NCBI GenBank assembly: GCA_036874045.1
Contig: CM072343.1
Span: 11,924,001 to 11,988,000, forward strand
Length of the DNA stretch: 64,000 bases
Source: Cymodocea nodosa
Lineage: Eukaryota > Streptophyta > Magnoliopsida > Alismatales > Cymodoceaceae
Reading direction: 5' to 3'
Both the position numbers and the translations under genes were made by a program. Numbering within the stretch: the first letter of the stretch is position 1; each line of letters opens with the position of its first letter. Under the pieces are notes generated by a model. That model ran no database searches, had not been told where the DNA came from, and saw nothing but the letters and a program-made list of their open reading frames with translations. Positions 46,033-59,312 of this stretch are shown piece by piece.

Positions 46033-47654
46033 TGAAAGGACCTCTAGATTTTGATAATGCAAAAATCAATGTAAGGTTTTGAATTGTATTTATCAGGTTT
46101 AGTCAGTACAGCAAAAAGATTAGAAGGCAGACAAATCGAAGTAGCAAACAGGTTGTAGTAAATCTCAGAATGTGTTGCTACAGAAAATCAGACAGTTAAG
46201 AAAGGATTGAATGATCGGAAAGTTAAGGAGTTAACTATCCGGAAGCTTAAAGGACTTTTCAGAGAGTTACAGGTATAACTATCCGAAAGTTAAGTCATTC
46301 AATTAATCATGTGTAGAAATACAGAACGTAAGCTTAAATGACTTTTCGGAAAGTTAGATAACTATCTGAGTTTTCTTTTTGGAGAGTTAGATAACTATTC
46401 GAGTTTTTCAGAGAGTTACAGGTATAACTTTCCGGAACTTAAGTCAACTTATTACGCACGTGTAGAATGGAGAAGCCGTTAGTCAAAAGCTTAAAAGGAA
46501 AAATCAGAGAGTTAGATAACTATCCGAAATCTCGAAGAGAGTTTCGGTGAGTTATAGTTTAACTATCTAAAACTTAAGTCACTGAATTCCCCACGTGCAG
46601 AATTCTAGACAAAAGTTCATATAAGATTTCGGAGAGTTAGAAGGATAACTATCTGAACATTCAAGCGAGTTTTGGTGAGTTATAGTTTAACTATCCGAAA
46701 CTTAAGTCATTGAATTTCCCACATGCAAAATTCTAGAGAGAAGCTCAAATAAGTTTTCGGAGAGTTAGAAAGATAAATATCCGAAATCCTAAAGTGTTTT
46801 AGTGAGTTACAGGGATAACCATCTGAAACTTAAGTCAGTCTTTTATGCATGTGCTAAATTAAAGCAATCGAAAAGTTTATGGAGGGTTACTATAGCCAAC
46901 TATCCAATAGTAAAATAACTGTTCGGTAAGTTATAGTTATAAGTATCCGATTGAATGATAGCTCGATGTATATATTCTGGAATCCTACATGGCAGAAAGG
47001 TTTAAGTGATCTTTCGGTGAGTTATAGATATTCTTCAAAGAGTTACACAGCTAACTATCTGAAAGGTTAAGAAAATCGGAAGGACATCTTGAAATAACTT
47101 TCTGAATGGTAACTTACCGTATTTGGGACTTAAGTCTAATCAAGTACAGTAGAATACATTCGTTGGAAGAAAATATGATCGTTACACATGTTTGGTATAT
47201 ATACAAGATACAGACAACAGATTTAGATAGCTTTTGCTCATATACATACTTACACTAAGCTCAACAGAAGAAAAGCTTTAGAGATCAAATCATCTTCAAC
47301 ATTTACAGATTGAATTTCAGAAGCTCATCACACACTCAACTCTGTTATTCACAAGCTAGTGTTTACTAAAGTACATGGATTAAAACTTCAGAGAAAGGAT
47401 TGATTGAAGCTTTGACAAGGAAGCTCAAGTGAATGGTTGGTTGGTTCTTGCTTAAACCTTAAAGCAAGTGATTGTAAGTTTGCAAGAGTTTAGTGAAGCC
47501 CAAGTATCCTTTGGGGGTGGACTAGCCGTTAGTGGTGAACCACCTAAAAATCTCTGTGTGAATTCTTTTATTGTGTGCTTGCTATCTCTTTACATTAAAC
47601 TACTTTTAAAAGGTTAAGAAATGAATTATTACCATTCACCCCCCCTTTGGTAAG
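46033..47654 (+). repeat. Copia-2 3' LTR, cut at the right end
   Basis: Matches 39430-41067 up to GGTAAG. The terminal CCTTAAGGTCCTAACA is missing because element E begins at 47655. TATA at 47196-47203. Confidence 0.9.
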
Positions 47655-49509
47655 TGTTTAGAATGAAAAAGTGCATATTATTAACGGTTAAATGATGGTT
47701 AATTGCATAATATTTAGCTTATCATATGAGAATTAAGCCATTATGTTATAATTGCACTGTTATATGCTTTAATTGAAGAATCTGCTTAATTTTGGGGAAT
47801 TAATGTTAATTTAGCACATTTATGAACTGTCGGTAAATTGCAGGCTGTGAAATTCCTATGTATCCGAAAATGCATCTGAGCATCGGATAGTTATACCTGT
47901 AACTCTCCGGAATATTATTTTATGTTTAAACTACTGCTGACACATGTTGAGAGCTGGTAGATTTACTTACATTATAACTCGTTAAGTTAGTATAACTGCA
48001 CGCGTTGAGTTACATGAAAATACACTAAGGCAACGCATTAGGTTAGCGTTATAAACTTAAGTTGTTATTTTTGCACGTGTTTTATAGTTAAATCAACGAA
48101 GGAAGTCCGTTGAGTTATTTGTAACTCCACGGACTATATATTTTCTAATATGCCACTGTAGCGGTTGCAAGAACAGACAGTTGGAAGGAAAAACCACGTT
48201 TGCACGTATCACGCAGGAATTCAATCGCGTAGAGAGAAAGAAATCATCGCTGTTGATCTAAAAGAAGGAAATCCAACCGACCATTCAAGTAGAAGTAGTT
48301 ACCACTAAAGAAATATAAAAGAAAAGAAGAAAAAAAAGAGAAAGAGTGTGATCGATGGATGGCCAGTGTATATAGAGGAGGAGCACCGAGCTTTCTGTAG
48401 ACAGTATCGGCGATTCTCCGAAGTATCACACCAACCATCATATCACCACCATAATCACCAATCATCGGAGGTCTGTGAGAATACTTGCCTGATGTCGGGT
48501 CAATTTTGAGCCAAACACAATGCTTGACAACCACTGTGAGGAGTGATCACGTCGCGGGAAGGGAAGACATTTTCACCAAGTGCCAACTCATATTTTAGGA
48601 GATCGTAAAGCTTTTAGCCTTGGCTTCGGGTTGATGCCTGTATGCTGAAGAGGAGATCATCTTGCAATTCTGGACTCGCAATTCTATAGGGAGAGGAGAC
48701 AGAATTGTAAGTGGCTCAATTTTCAGTGGTGTAATCGCGTTGCAAGTAGTGTCGGAAGTAATTACTGTCAAGTGAAATTACTTTACATTTCACCTTTCGC
48801 CCATCACATCAAAACAAAAATACCAAAAACAATTTATCTTTGTTTGTATGTTGTATTTGAGTGTTGTATTGTTGGTGTTGTATCGTGATTAATGTTACTT
48901 GTATCAATTTTATGATTGTTTTATGTTAGTTTTAATTTTACAGTTTACTGAAATTGGTTCGTACAAAACAACTTAAAGATTTTAATGGTTACTGTTTGAA
49001 TCATCTAAATGTTAGTATTGCATAATGATAAATCCAATGTTAACTAGCATTAAAAAGCTTAATTGATGTTATTTACAATCTGTGGAATCACCCAATGGTT
49101 GGCTGAATTCCTTTGTAATTAGTAGTATTATAAAGAAGAGACAGGCTCGTGGAGTTAACTTAAGTCCATGAGGATAGTCCGTTGAGTTATTCATAACTCA
49201 TCGAACTTAGTCCGTTGAGTTAACTGTAACTCAACGGAGTGCTTATTGAATATAAATTTGAATTGTTCACAATCAAACATTTCTTAAATTCATCAGCAAT
49301 TCCCTATGGGATTGACCTGTACTTGCACACTGATACAATAGACATTATGCACTTGCAGTTAAAGTACAAATTGGAATTAATATCTAAATTGTATTAAAGG
49401 TTGTTTGTTTACTTCTAAAATAAAGAATAGGCATAAAGATAAATTAACTAAGTAAAAATAGAAGTAATAAATCTAGTTTTTCTAGTGTAGTGCTGGGAAA
49501 ACACAAACA
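47655..49509 (+). repeat. Element E 5' LTR
   Basis: 1855 bp, TG...CA. It lacks a segment found in A's LTRs near 20885-21060 and has a version of the 13984-14092 copia-1 block at 47975-48080. TATA at 48369-48375. Confidence 0.9.
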
Positions 49510-49516
49510 AGTTTTA

Positions 49517-49534
49517 TAGCGCCGCTGCCGGGGA
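49517..49534 (+). other. Primer binding site (tRNA-Asp), element E
   Basis: TAGCGCCGCTGCCGGGGA, two mismatches to the tRNA-Asp complement, 7 bases after the LTR. Confidence 0.8.
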
Positions 49535-49633
49535 ATTGAATTGAATTGAACTGAATTGAATAGATATAAGCAACTGTTAGAGCTATTTCATTTTAATAGT
49601 CAGAGTTGTGTGTTTTCTTCTATAATTGAGAAT

Positions 49634-50627
49634 ATGGCATATGCTTATGCTTAAAGATTTCTGAAACCTTTAATTAGCATATGTGAATTCTGCAATTCTA
49701 AAGGACACGACATTTCTGATTGTTTGAAATTGAGACATTTACAGATTGATAGATCCCATGAACAACAAATGAATTATCCTCAATATAATAGAGCCGAGTA
49801 TGAGAATCCTATAGTTTACCCAACTGATGGTCAATATAGAATGTGTAATATGATGAGAGACACTGAAGTTTGGGATAGCTATGACAGACTGGAGCATAGT
49901 ATAGAGCAAAATCTAGACAAACTGGAATACTTTGTGTGTCAACAACAAGAAGTCAACCAATTAAACTATAAGGAGGCATATTCAGAACCTAAACAGGATA
50001 TAATTTACGAAATTGAAAAGCCATAAAGAAAATTGATCAAAAATTGAATGCAATGAAATTAGATGATTTGGAAACAAAATTAAAAGCATTAGACAAAAAT
50101 GCAATGAAAATACAAGTTTTACAATAGGACAATGAAAATTATAATGTTATAAACCTGCACAACTTGCAAAATATACAACAAACAGAAAACACAAATGTAA
50201 GAGAATTTAAAGAATGCACTTTAGAACTAAAAACAATTAAAGATCATAATCACGAAAATGATATACAAAAACATCATGAAAGTAATGAAAATCTGGAAGA
50301 TGTATGTGTAACATTAAGATCTGGAACTGATATACCACCAAGAACTCAAAATGAAAATGATATGAAGGTGGACAAGAGTAAAAATCAAAATGATAATGAA
50401 AATGTAATAGTTGAAAATCTAGAAATCACTGAAGAACAATCTGAATCTACAATTGAAGCTAAAAATGATTAAACAAATCAACTGAAAGAAAAAGAGTCTT
50501 TGAAATCAAAATCTTTAGCACCCTATCTTGAAAGATTACAACGAACAATTCCTAAAAACAAGAAAAAATAAGAGAAATTTTTGAAAAAGTACAAGTTAAC
50601 ATTCCTTTGTTAGATCTATTGTAGAAT
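49634..50627 (+). pseudogene. gag: gag C-terminal part with zinc knuckle, element E
   Basis: The first ORF after the PBS starts at ATG 49634 (MAYAYA, then a TAA in place of Gln, RFLKPLIS) and goes straight to an intact zinc knuckle CEFCNSKGHDISDC. There is no room for a capsid domain between PBS and knuckle; that domain is encoded at 57935-59278. After the knuckle come QMNYPQYNRAEYENP, a coiled-coil stretch (DDLETKLKALDKNAM) and LRSGTDIPP, the usual Athila link to protease. TAA 50024, TAG 50126, TAA 50470 and frameshifts near 50030 and 50620 break it. Confidence 0.8.
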
Positions 50628-53600
50628 ATGCCACCTTGTGCTAAATTTCTGAAGGATTGGTGTACTAAGAAAAGAGAGCGAAAAGTTCTTAGAAAGGTCC
50701 TTTTAGCTGAGCAAAGTAGTTACCTATTTCAGCCACAAATTCCTAAAAAGTTATCTGATCATGGAATCCCTGTTATATCATGCACCATAGGAAATACCAT
50801 TCTAGAAAGAACCTTAATAGACTTAGGTGCAGGTATAAATGTTATGCCAAGTGATATATTTGCATCCTTAGGATTAGAAGGCTTAACTCCTACTAGTACA
50901 GTTATTCAATTGGCTGATAGAAGTATAAGATACCCTAGAGGAAAAATAGAGGATGTCTTAATTAAAATCAAGAATTTTATATATCCTATTGATATTGTAA
51001 TTTTGGATTCTCAACAAATTAAGCATAAAAATAGTGATACATCTTTAATTTTGGGAAGGCCATTTTTAGCAACATCAAGGGCTGTTATAGAAGGAGATCA
51101 GGAAGAAATTAATTTAAAAAATGATGATGTTCAATTAGGAGCTCTAGCTTCTGATGGGCAGCATTTAGAATTAAAACCTTTACCTCCTGAATTAACCTAT
51201 ATATTTCTAGAAGATAAACGGACCTGTCCAATCATTATTGCTTCAGATTTGAAAGAGGATCAAATAGCTAAATTAAAAGAGTTAATAAAAAGTTATAAAT
51301 AAGCAATAGGATGGACTATGACTGATATAAAAGGGTTAAGTTCAACTTTATGCTGTCACCACATATATTTAGAAGAGAATGCTAAACCTGTTAGAATTCC
51401 TGAGAGGAGATTAAATCTAAACCTTAAGGAAGTAGTCAGGAAGGAAATAGTTAAATGGTTAGATAATGATATAATATATCCGATTTCTGATAGCTCGTGG
51501 GTTAGTCCAATCCATGTAGTTCCCAAGAAATCAGGATTAACAGTTATTAGGAATGAAAGTTAAGACTTGATACCTACTAGAATTCAATCAGGCTGGAGAG
51601 TATATATAGACTATAGAAAGCTGAATGCTGTGACTAGGAAAGATCATTTTCCCTTACCTTTTATAGATCAAATGCTGGAAAGATTAGCAGGGCAAGAATA
51701 TTTTTGTTTCCTAGACGGGTATTCAGGGTATAATCAAATTCTAGTAGCATTAGAGGATCAAGAGAAAACAACTTTCACCTGTCCTAATGGAACTTATGCT
51801 TTTAAAAGAATGCCATTCGGATTATGCAATGAACAAGCTACCTTTCGAAGGTATGTGCAGGGCATATTTACTGGAATGACTGATGACTTTTTAGAAATAT
51901 TTATGGATGATTTTACTGTATATGGCAACTCATATGAAGTGTGTTTAAGCAATTTAAACCAAATATTAAAACGTTGTGTGGAAAAAAATCTGGTTTTAAA
52001 TTGGGAAAAATGTCACTTCATGGTTAAACAAAGAATAGTCTTAGGGCATGTTGTTTCTAAAAAAGGGTTGGAAGTAGATAAAGCTAAAATGGAAGTAATT
52101 TCTAATCTACTAGAACCTAAATCAGTAAAAGATATTAGATCATTTCTAGGACATGCTGGTTTTTATAGAAGATTTATTAAAGACTTTAGCAAGATAGCTA
52201 GACCTTTAACTAATCTATTAAAAGATGTTCCATTTAACTTTGATAAAAATTGCAAGGAAGCATTTTTCAGACTTAAGACTAGCTTAATTTCAACTCCTAT
52301 AATTCAAGCACCTAATTGGAACCATCCATTTGAATTAATGTGCGATGCTTCTGATTTTGCTGTAGGAGCAATGTTAGGACAGAAAATAGAAAAATCTCCT
52401 AGAGTGATTCATTATGCAAGCAAAACCTTAAATGATGCTCAAGTTAATTACACAACTACTAAAAAAGAATTATTAGTTGTTGTGTTTGCTTTAGAAAAGT
52501 TTAGATCATATTTGATTGGAGCTAAAGTAATAGTATACATGGATCATTCAGCTCTAAAACATCTACTAAAGAAAAAAGAAACTAAACCTAGATTGATCCG
52601 ATGGATATTTTTATTGCAAGAATTCGATCTAGAAATTAAAGATAAAAAAGGTTGTGAGAATGTAGTAGCAAATCATTTATCAAGATTACAAATAGAAAAA
52701 TCAAATATTGAAATTAAGGATAATTTTCCTCATGAACAATTAATGACCATCAACACAATGCCTTGATATGCAGACATAGTTAATTACTTAGTTACTGGTT
52801 TAACACCTAAGGATTGGAATAGATAGGATAAGAAATTGTTTTTCTCAAGAGTAAAATATTACTATTGGGAAGACCCTTACTTATTTAAGAAATGTCCTGA
52901 TCTGGTTTTAAGGAGGTGTGTTCCAGAAACTGAATATTCGAGCATATTGTCTTTCTGTCATGACCAAGCTTGTGGAGGACATTTTGGTTCAGGGAAAACT
53001 ATTGCAAAAATTCTGCAATGTGGGTTTTATTGGCCAACACTATTCAAAGATGCTCATAAATATTGCTTAAGTTGTTTAAGATGTCAACAAATAGGAAGAA
53101 TATCAAAGAGGAATATGATGCCTCTTAATCCTATTGTTGAGATTGAAATCTTTGATGTGTGGGGAATAGATTTTATGGGTCCATTTCCTATATCTAATCA
53201 ATTTAATTACATATTGTTGGGAGTGGATTATGTATCTAAATGGATAGAAGTTATTCCTACAAAAACTAACGATAACAAAGTGGTAATACAATTTATAAGA
53301 ACAAATATATTTGCCAGATTTGGAATACCTAAAGTTATTATCAGTGATAGAGGAACTCATTTCTGTAATAGAAGTTTTGAAGCCTTAATGAAGAAATATG
53401 GAGTAAACCACAAAATTGCAACATCATATCATCCGCAAATAAGTGGACAAGTAGAAAGTGCAAACAAACAAATTAAATTAACCTTGGAAAAAGTAGTAAA
53501 TCCTACTAGAACAGATTAGGCTAATAGATTGATTGATGCACTTTGGGCTTATAGAACTGCTTATAAAACGAGCTTAGGTATGTCACCTTTTAGGCTAGTA

Positions 53601-54065
53601 TATGGAAAAAGTTGTCATTTACCTACTGAAATAGAACATAAAGCTTATTGGGCATTAAAAACTCTAAACACTAATTTAAATCAAGCTACTGAAAATAGGA
53701 AAATGCAACTAATTGAATTAGAAGAATTTAGAAATGAAGCTTATTCAAAGACTATAAGAGAAAAAGAGAAAATTAAATTCTAGCATGATAGAAAAATTAT
53801 TCCTAAAAACTTTGAAATAGGACAAGAAGTATATCTTTATATGGCTAGACTCCATAACCATCTAGGAAAATTAAGATCTAGATGGGTAGGACCTTACATA
53901 GTTCGAAATGTTTATCCTTATGGAGCTATTGAAATTGAAAATCCTAAAAATTAGAATATATTTAAAGTAAATGGACAAAGACTTAAACCTATTTTGAAAA
54001 CACCAAAAAGCTCCTTTGGAATTATAGAAGAAATCAGAGTAGAGGACTACTCGAGTTTTACTTAG
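50628..54065 (+). pseudogene. pol: Element E pol (PR, RT, RNase H, INT)
   Basis: One frame with nonsense codons only. Protease: LIDLGAGINVMP (Athila form of the D-S/T-G site) and [41 protein letters not shown] and catalytic FMDDF near 51902. RNase [30 protein letters not shown]. Integrase: CHDQACGGHF to CLRCQQ zinc site, [21 protein letters not shown], then [16 protein letters not shown] and the C-terminal LGKLRSRWVGPYI with KVNGQRLKPI. Stops: 51300, 51561, 52764, 52824, 53517, 53781, 53952; most replace Gln or Trp. The order and primer identify Athila. All active-site motifs are present. Confidence 0.85.
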
Positions 54066-54758
54066 TAAGAAATCAGTTTTTATGTTTATATATATATATA
54101 TATATATAAAACATTAAAAATATATATAAAACATAAAAATAGTTGCGGTTCAACCGATTAGATCCATCGGTATGGCCAGAAAATTAAAAAAATATTTAGG
54201 TCTGATCAAAGCGTAGCATCGGTATGACCGGAACATTAAAAAAATATTGGTTTTACCGAAGCATAGTATCGGTTAAACCGGAAAAAAATTGTATATTAAT
54301 TTTCAGAAAAAATTTTTGTGTTATCGAAACATAGTATCGGTTCAACTGAAAGAAAGATAAAAAAATAAAAAAATATTTAGGTCTAACCGAAGCATAGTAT
54401 CGGTTAAACATGTAAAAAAAAAAAAAATAGAAAAACTATTCTCTATAATATTTTTATTATTATATTTGCTTGTATGGGGAGTCCGTTGAGTTACGCTTAA
54501 CTCAACGAGCTTACTTCATTAAGTCTTGAGTTAGTCAACGAGCTTATTTCGTTGAGTTACCTATAACACAACGGAGTACTGTAGCTAAGACCGCGGATAA
54601 AATAGTAATAGTTGGTTTGGGAAATGACTCGATTACTCGCCTAAACTTAGTGCTTATTTAAACTAAAACCTAGGGTTTTGGGGGCATTATCCGACAAATC
54701 ATTTAGAATCTAGAACAGTAGAAATCAGAGCGATTACGTGCTGTTGTGTAACTCCACG
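54066..54758 (+). repeat. Integrase-ORF3 spacer of element E with hairpins
   Basis: A TA repeat at about 54085-54108, then a run of TCGGTNNNACCGA-type palindromes (54145-54420), then two CGTTGAGTTA / TAACTCAACG hairpins (54480-54575). 54107-54425 is homologous to the leader of element A (22690-22910). No gene is seen. Confidence 0.7.
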
Positions 54759-56983
54759 ATGATGAAGATGACGCCTGAATTCTGGGAAGATGTTGTTGAT
54801 ACATCAGAATTTCTAAAGGAATCAGAAGAGTGGCACATGCGGTAGAAGATCAGAAATACGACAAGAGAGAAAGAGCTAGAAGGTAGAATTAGAACTTTTC
54901 AAGTTGAGAAGAGATTTAGTAGATATGGATATACGAATACCTCAAATAATGGAAACACGAATCAGAATAGCAACAAAAATAGCTGTAAGTAAGGAAAGAC
55001 AAATAAGGGTAAGTAATGAAGTTGCCCTAGAATTAATCTAGCGTAAGTCTCGACTCTAGTTCAAAAGACGAATTTGTAGACAAGCTAAACGGGTGATCTA
55101 GGAGCAAGAAAGGAAAGCAAATGAAGAGGCAACTAAAGAACAAGAGGAACCAACTGCTGAAAGACCTGTTCCTGAGGAGCAGCAGTTTGGACCTTCAGTT
55201 CCACCATTTAAGCCATTGACACAAGCAGAAATGATGGGGCCTTTGACTGAAGAAGAAATAAGAGAATTTGCAGAATTGGTTCAAGTTGGAAAAAACCAAG
55301 GAGAATCTGAAGATTTGGTAGTGGCTAAAGCACATCTAGTGTTTGATGCACTGTACAAAAAGAGGGCTGCAGAAAAGTTGAAAGCCCAATATAAAATTAA
55401 AGTGGAATAGCATCAAGAAGCTACTGCCAGAACTGCTGTTAGAGATGCTGCAAAAGAAGCTGAAGCTAGTCCTTCTAGACCAGCAATTATTGGAAGAATT
55501 AAACAGGAAGAGCCAGTACCTGTGGTTCGAAAGCCTGTAGAGCCTATTTTTGTAGATTTAATTTCAGAAGATGAAGAGGAAGAACAGGCACAACTAATCA
55601 GAAAAAAGAAAGAAAAAGAAAAAGTGCCTGATTATAAAGAAATTAAATCTGAAGTACCAATTTTTACAAGGCCTGTGGAGCAGATTTTTATTAACCTGCT
55701 ATCCGAATCTAAGGAGCAGGAGGAGCAAAGAAAAGAAAAAAATCAGGCTGAAATTAGTTTGCAGCCTATACAAGAAGAAACAGAAATTAGGGTAGAAACT
55801 GAATTGCTCGTGACTCCATCCCAATCTGTTACAAAATCAGAAAGAATAGTAACAAAATAGATTGGTAGTTAGGAGGAAGAAGAAAGAGTAGAAAATGAAG
55901 AGGCTGAAAGAAGCCATTTGGACAAAAAATAATTTCACAGATTCCACTAAAGAGCAAGAAACTCTTCAGCAAATTATGGAAAGAATTCAAGACAGAGTGG
56001 AGAGTTTTGCCGGCTCACCACCATAGACAGAAGCAAAAGCAAAAATTCAGGAATCTGAAGAGAATGTCCATATGCAACCTATGCTAGAGGAAGAGCAAGA
56101 GCAAACCCCTCTAAAGCAACAAAGTCACCTTCCTGACCTGACTGAAACAACAATTTTGAATGAAGTACATTTTTGTAATCAGGAAGCTTATACCAAATAC
56201 CAAGAAATAAGGGGTTACGATATTATTTACAATAGACCAGTAAATTGGGATGGAATGCAAGAAATTAAAGATCTATTTGAATTCCAAGGTCTACTACAAT
56301 TTATATCTCAAGATAGAGGGCATGCAGTATATGAGAATTTAGTGCCCTGTTTCTATACAAATTTAAGAGAAGGAGAAGGAGAATTAATTTCAAACGTGGA
56401 GGAAGCTGATGTACAGATAACACTAGAGCTTCTCCACAACATATTTGGTTTAAAGAATGAAGGAACAAAAATTTTGGAGGATACAACTGTAGTTGAATGG
56501 ACTGAGCAGCAAATTAAGGATTGTTTAGTTATCAATCCTGGTGTGTCATTATTAAACAGATTGAAGCATTTAAATGGTAAAGCACACATGGTAGCTAACA
56601 TTCTGATTAAGAATGTTTATCAACGACAGGGCCATGACATAGAATTAAGTCAATTTGTCAAATGGGCCACGTATGCAGTTGTAAATAAGATCCAAATAAA
56701 TTGGTCTGCAGTTTTTATCTCCAAGCTGAAAATAGTAAAGAAGAAATTATTTTATGGAGATTTGATTCCACTGCTGATGGTGGATAGTATTGATTTCACT
56801 AAATGGACATCAAAAAGGATAAGATCTAGAACCATTTCAGTGAAAGAATACAGAAATTTTGTAGCTGCAGAATTAGCTGTACCTTTTGGAGAAATTGCAG
56901 GAGTAGTAGAGAGGATAAATCAATTAGAGCAGCAATTAGAAAAACTCCAGAAGGAAGTAGATGAACTTAGGCATAGAGATTAA
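54759..56983 (+). pseudogene. ORF3 of element E (env-position protein)
   Basis: About 740 codons from ATG 54759 (MMKMTPEFWEDVVDTSEFLKES, shown in part) to TAA 56981. Frame changes near 54900 and 55925; stops at former Gln/Trp codons (for example after EWHMR and KVE). The N-terminal third is charged (AQYKIKVE, many Glu/Lys). The middle repeats a PxEPIFVDLISEDEEEE-like unit twice (about 55525 and 55680). The C-terminal 280 residues (56140-56970) are intact: DLFEFQGLLQF, GLKNEG, NKIQINWSAVF, KLFYGDLIPLL, then a terminal coiled coil (QLEQQLEKLQKEVDEL). This region is homologous to copia-1 ORF3. No clear signal peptide or membrane helix. Function unknown. Confidence 0.8.
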
Positions 56984-57934
56984 ATTGTATTGTTCGTCTA
57001 CTTGTGTAAAATTGTATGAAATTGTATGATGTACTTGTAATGTAATTGATTCATATTAATGAATATAATTTTTTAGATGCAATTTTCATACTTATTTGAA
57101 TGTGAAATGAATAGAATTTATTGAATATTATGTAATTTGTGGAACTTTATGAATATGTAACAGATTTACAATTTGCTGAATGACAGGATAACTGCTTAAA
57201 AATTTCTGCATGTTATAAGGTAAAATGTAAATTCTGTATAACATAAAATGACCTGCAATTTAAATCTTTTTATAATGTTCAGATTTAAATATATTTTAAT
57301 CAAAATGAGGCATTAATGACATAGATTTAACTTTATTACAGTTAGCAGAATGACAAAGAAAAATAAAAATAAAAACAGAATAGAAAACTTATGAGAGTGA
57401 AACTTAGAAGTTGCCAAGTGTTAACTCAACAAAGTAATTCCGTTGAGTTAACTGTAACTCCACGAGGTCAGTAATATAATATAAGGTCACTCCGTTGAGT
57501 TATCTGTAACTCAACGAAGTTAGTCCATGGAGTTAGCAATAGTAACCGACTGTGTTCTATTGAGTAATCTGTAACTCAACGAGGTTAGTTCGTAGATTAA
57601 GCAGAACGGTTATTCTTTTAACCACAAACGAAACTTCGTTGGTTTAGCGGTTACTAAAATTTGAAATTAGTAGTGGTACACGTACCCATTAAAACAGGAA
57701 CCATGATGCACGTTGCAAGACACGTTCTTGCAATGAGATTTATTCACTTTATGGATGCGCAATATATATATGAAATAGAATGTTATTTATGAGTTACCAG
57801 CACTTTTAAGAGAAAGAAGAAAGCGTTGGAGGAACTGGAAGGAGAAGCAGTTGATTCAACCTTCATCCGACAACAAATATTTATAGAATGGAAAGCTTCA
57901 GACTGGTATGTAATTAATCTTCTGTTATTTATTT
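56984..57934 (+). other. Leader between ORF3 and gag-N, element E
   Basis: Noncoding. CGTTGAGTTA hairpins at about 57425-57590. 57677-57681 is the intact counterpart of the site where element A inserted in D/B. 57375-57934 is also the pre-gag-N leader of element A. Confidence 0.7.
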
Positions 57935-59278
57935 ATGAGCACATGGACTCGTTCTCTAAGCACTAAACAATTAGTAAGAACACCTATCCAGGAATTTTCA
58001 TTGCAGAGGGGTACTGAAAAATTTTTTGAACTGAACTTTAACGAAATTCTTTAGGGTGCAGCTAACCTTTCTTTAAAAGAGAATGTAGAGATGGCTGCTC
58101 CAATAGAAAAACCATTAGGAGAGATTCTGTATCCTGAATTAATTGATGAGCCTTCATGTATTCGATTGCCAAACTTTGAGGGAGATAGGTTTGAACTGAA
58201 ATTTAATTATATTAGTCAATTGCCACATTTTCATGGATTAGAAAGAGAGGATGCCTATTATTTCCTTAGAGAATTTAACGAAGATTGTCAAATGATGAGA
58301 ATGCCGAACATGAGTATAGATGCTATTAAACTTAGATATATCCTTTTTGCTTTAAAAGATACAGCTAAGAGATGGTTATATACTCTATCGCCTGATTCAA
58401 TTTCTACATGGACTGAATTTTGCTCTGTTTTTCTGGAAAAATACTATCCAACACATCAAACGATTAAAAAGAAGAAAGAAATATTAATGTGTAGCCAAAA
58501 ACAGGGTGAATCATTCTAGAAATATTTTGAAAGATTTAAAGATTTACTGACTCAATGTCCACATCATGCAATGAGTAAAGCACAATTAATAAGCATAATT
58601 TATGAAGACATAGATGTTTCAACGAAATCTTTATTAGAATCTACTTGTCAAAATGGATTTTTAAAATTATGTAGTGAAGAAGCATGGGCATATTTAGAAA
58701 ATTTTGCAAAAAGAACTGCACAGTGGGAAAATTCGACTGAAGCTATTGCAGATAAAAGAATATTGCCAAGAGGAATGCATGAAATAGATTCCAATACTAT
58801 GCTTGAGGTGAAATTAAATGAATTAACAAAGAAAATAGAAGAGTTATCATTAAATCAAAAGCTAGCAGAAAAGAATACAAACATAAATGACTTAGATATT
58901 ATTTATGCTAGAAACCAGAGAGATAACTTGGGAAATTCTTATAATCCTAATTGGAGAAATCACCCAAATTTATCTTGGAGAAACAACAATTTCTAGGGAG
59001 GAGAAAATATAAATGAGAAAAACATAAGTTATGAAGTATTAATTGAACAAGGAGCTAGAATAGAGAAATTAGAAAAGATAATCCAACAAGTAAACAATCG
59101 TCTAGAATTTATATTTGGAAATGTTGTAAATCAAAATCAGAATAGAAATATACCACTTAGATAGAAGGAACCAATGGAAGTTAGACCTACTAGAGGATTG
59201 CCAATACAAGCTATACCTAATCTTGTCAATAGAACGGTTAATGAAATTGATACCTCTTCTGGGAGGGCAGCTGAATGA
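57935..59278 (+). pseudogene. gag: gag N-terminal (capsid) ORF, element E
   Basis: 447 codons from ATG 57935 (MSTWTRSLSTKQLVRTP) to TGA 59276, one frame. Capsid domain: LPHFHGLEREDAYYFLREF, KRWLYTLSPDSISTW, FLEKYYPTHQTIKKKKE, then DLLTQCPHHAMSKAQL, EEAWAYLENFAKRTAQW. C-terminal NPNWRNHPNLSW and a short coiled coil. Stops TAG 58052 (Trp in A), 58517 (Trp in A), 58994 and 59159 (Gln). Placement after ORF3 is unlike any Athila layout I know, where this domain is the first thing after the PBS. The F-box ORF begins 34 bases after its stop in another frame. Confidence 0.85.
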
Positions 59279-59302
59279 AGCAGCATATCTGAAGCAACTA
59301 TC

Positions 59303-59304
59303 TA
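59303..59304 (+). other. Exact exon-exon junction (intron absent)
   Basis: CAACTATCT joins AATCGACAAATGG exactly where element A has a 154-bp GT-AG segment (24821-24974). Confidence 0.8.
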
Positions 59305-59312
59305 ATCGACAA

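Larger units (their letters stand above)
39430..47654 (+). mobile_element. Sirevirus-like Ty1/copia element copia-2
   Basis: An 8.2-kb element: LTR 39430-41067, PBS, gag, pol, PPT, LTR 46033-47654. Pol is followed by only about 320 bp before the 3' LTR, so it lacks the ORF3 region of copia-1. The left flank is the Tork fragment (GTACC before TG). The last about 13-17 bp of the 3' LTR are displaced by element E. Confidence 0.9.

Noticed and set aside
54759..56983. Calling ORF3 an envelope gene
   Set aside because: Position fits, but I see no signal peptide, fusion peptide or membrane anchor. The protein is charged with a coiled-coil end.
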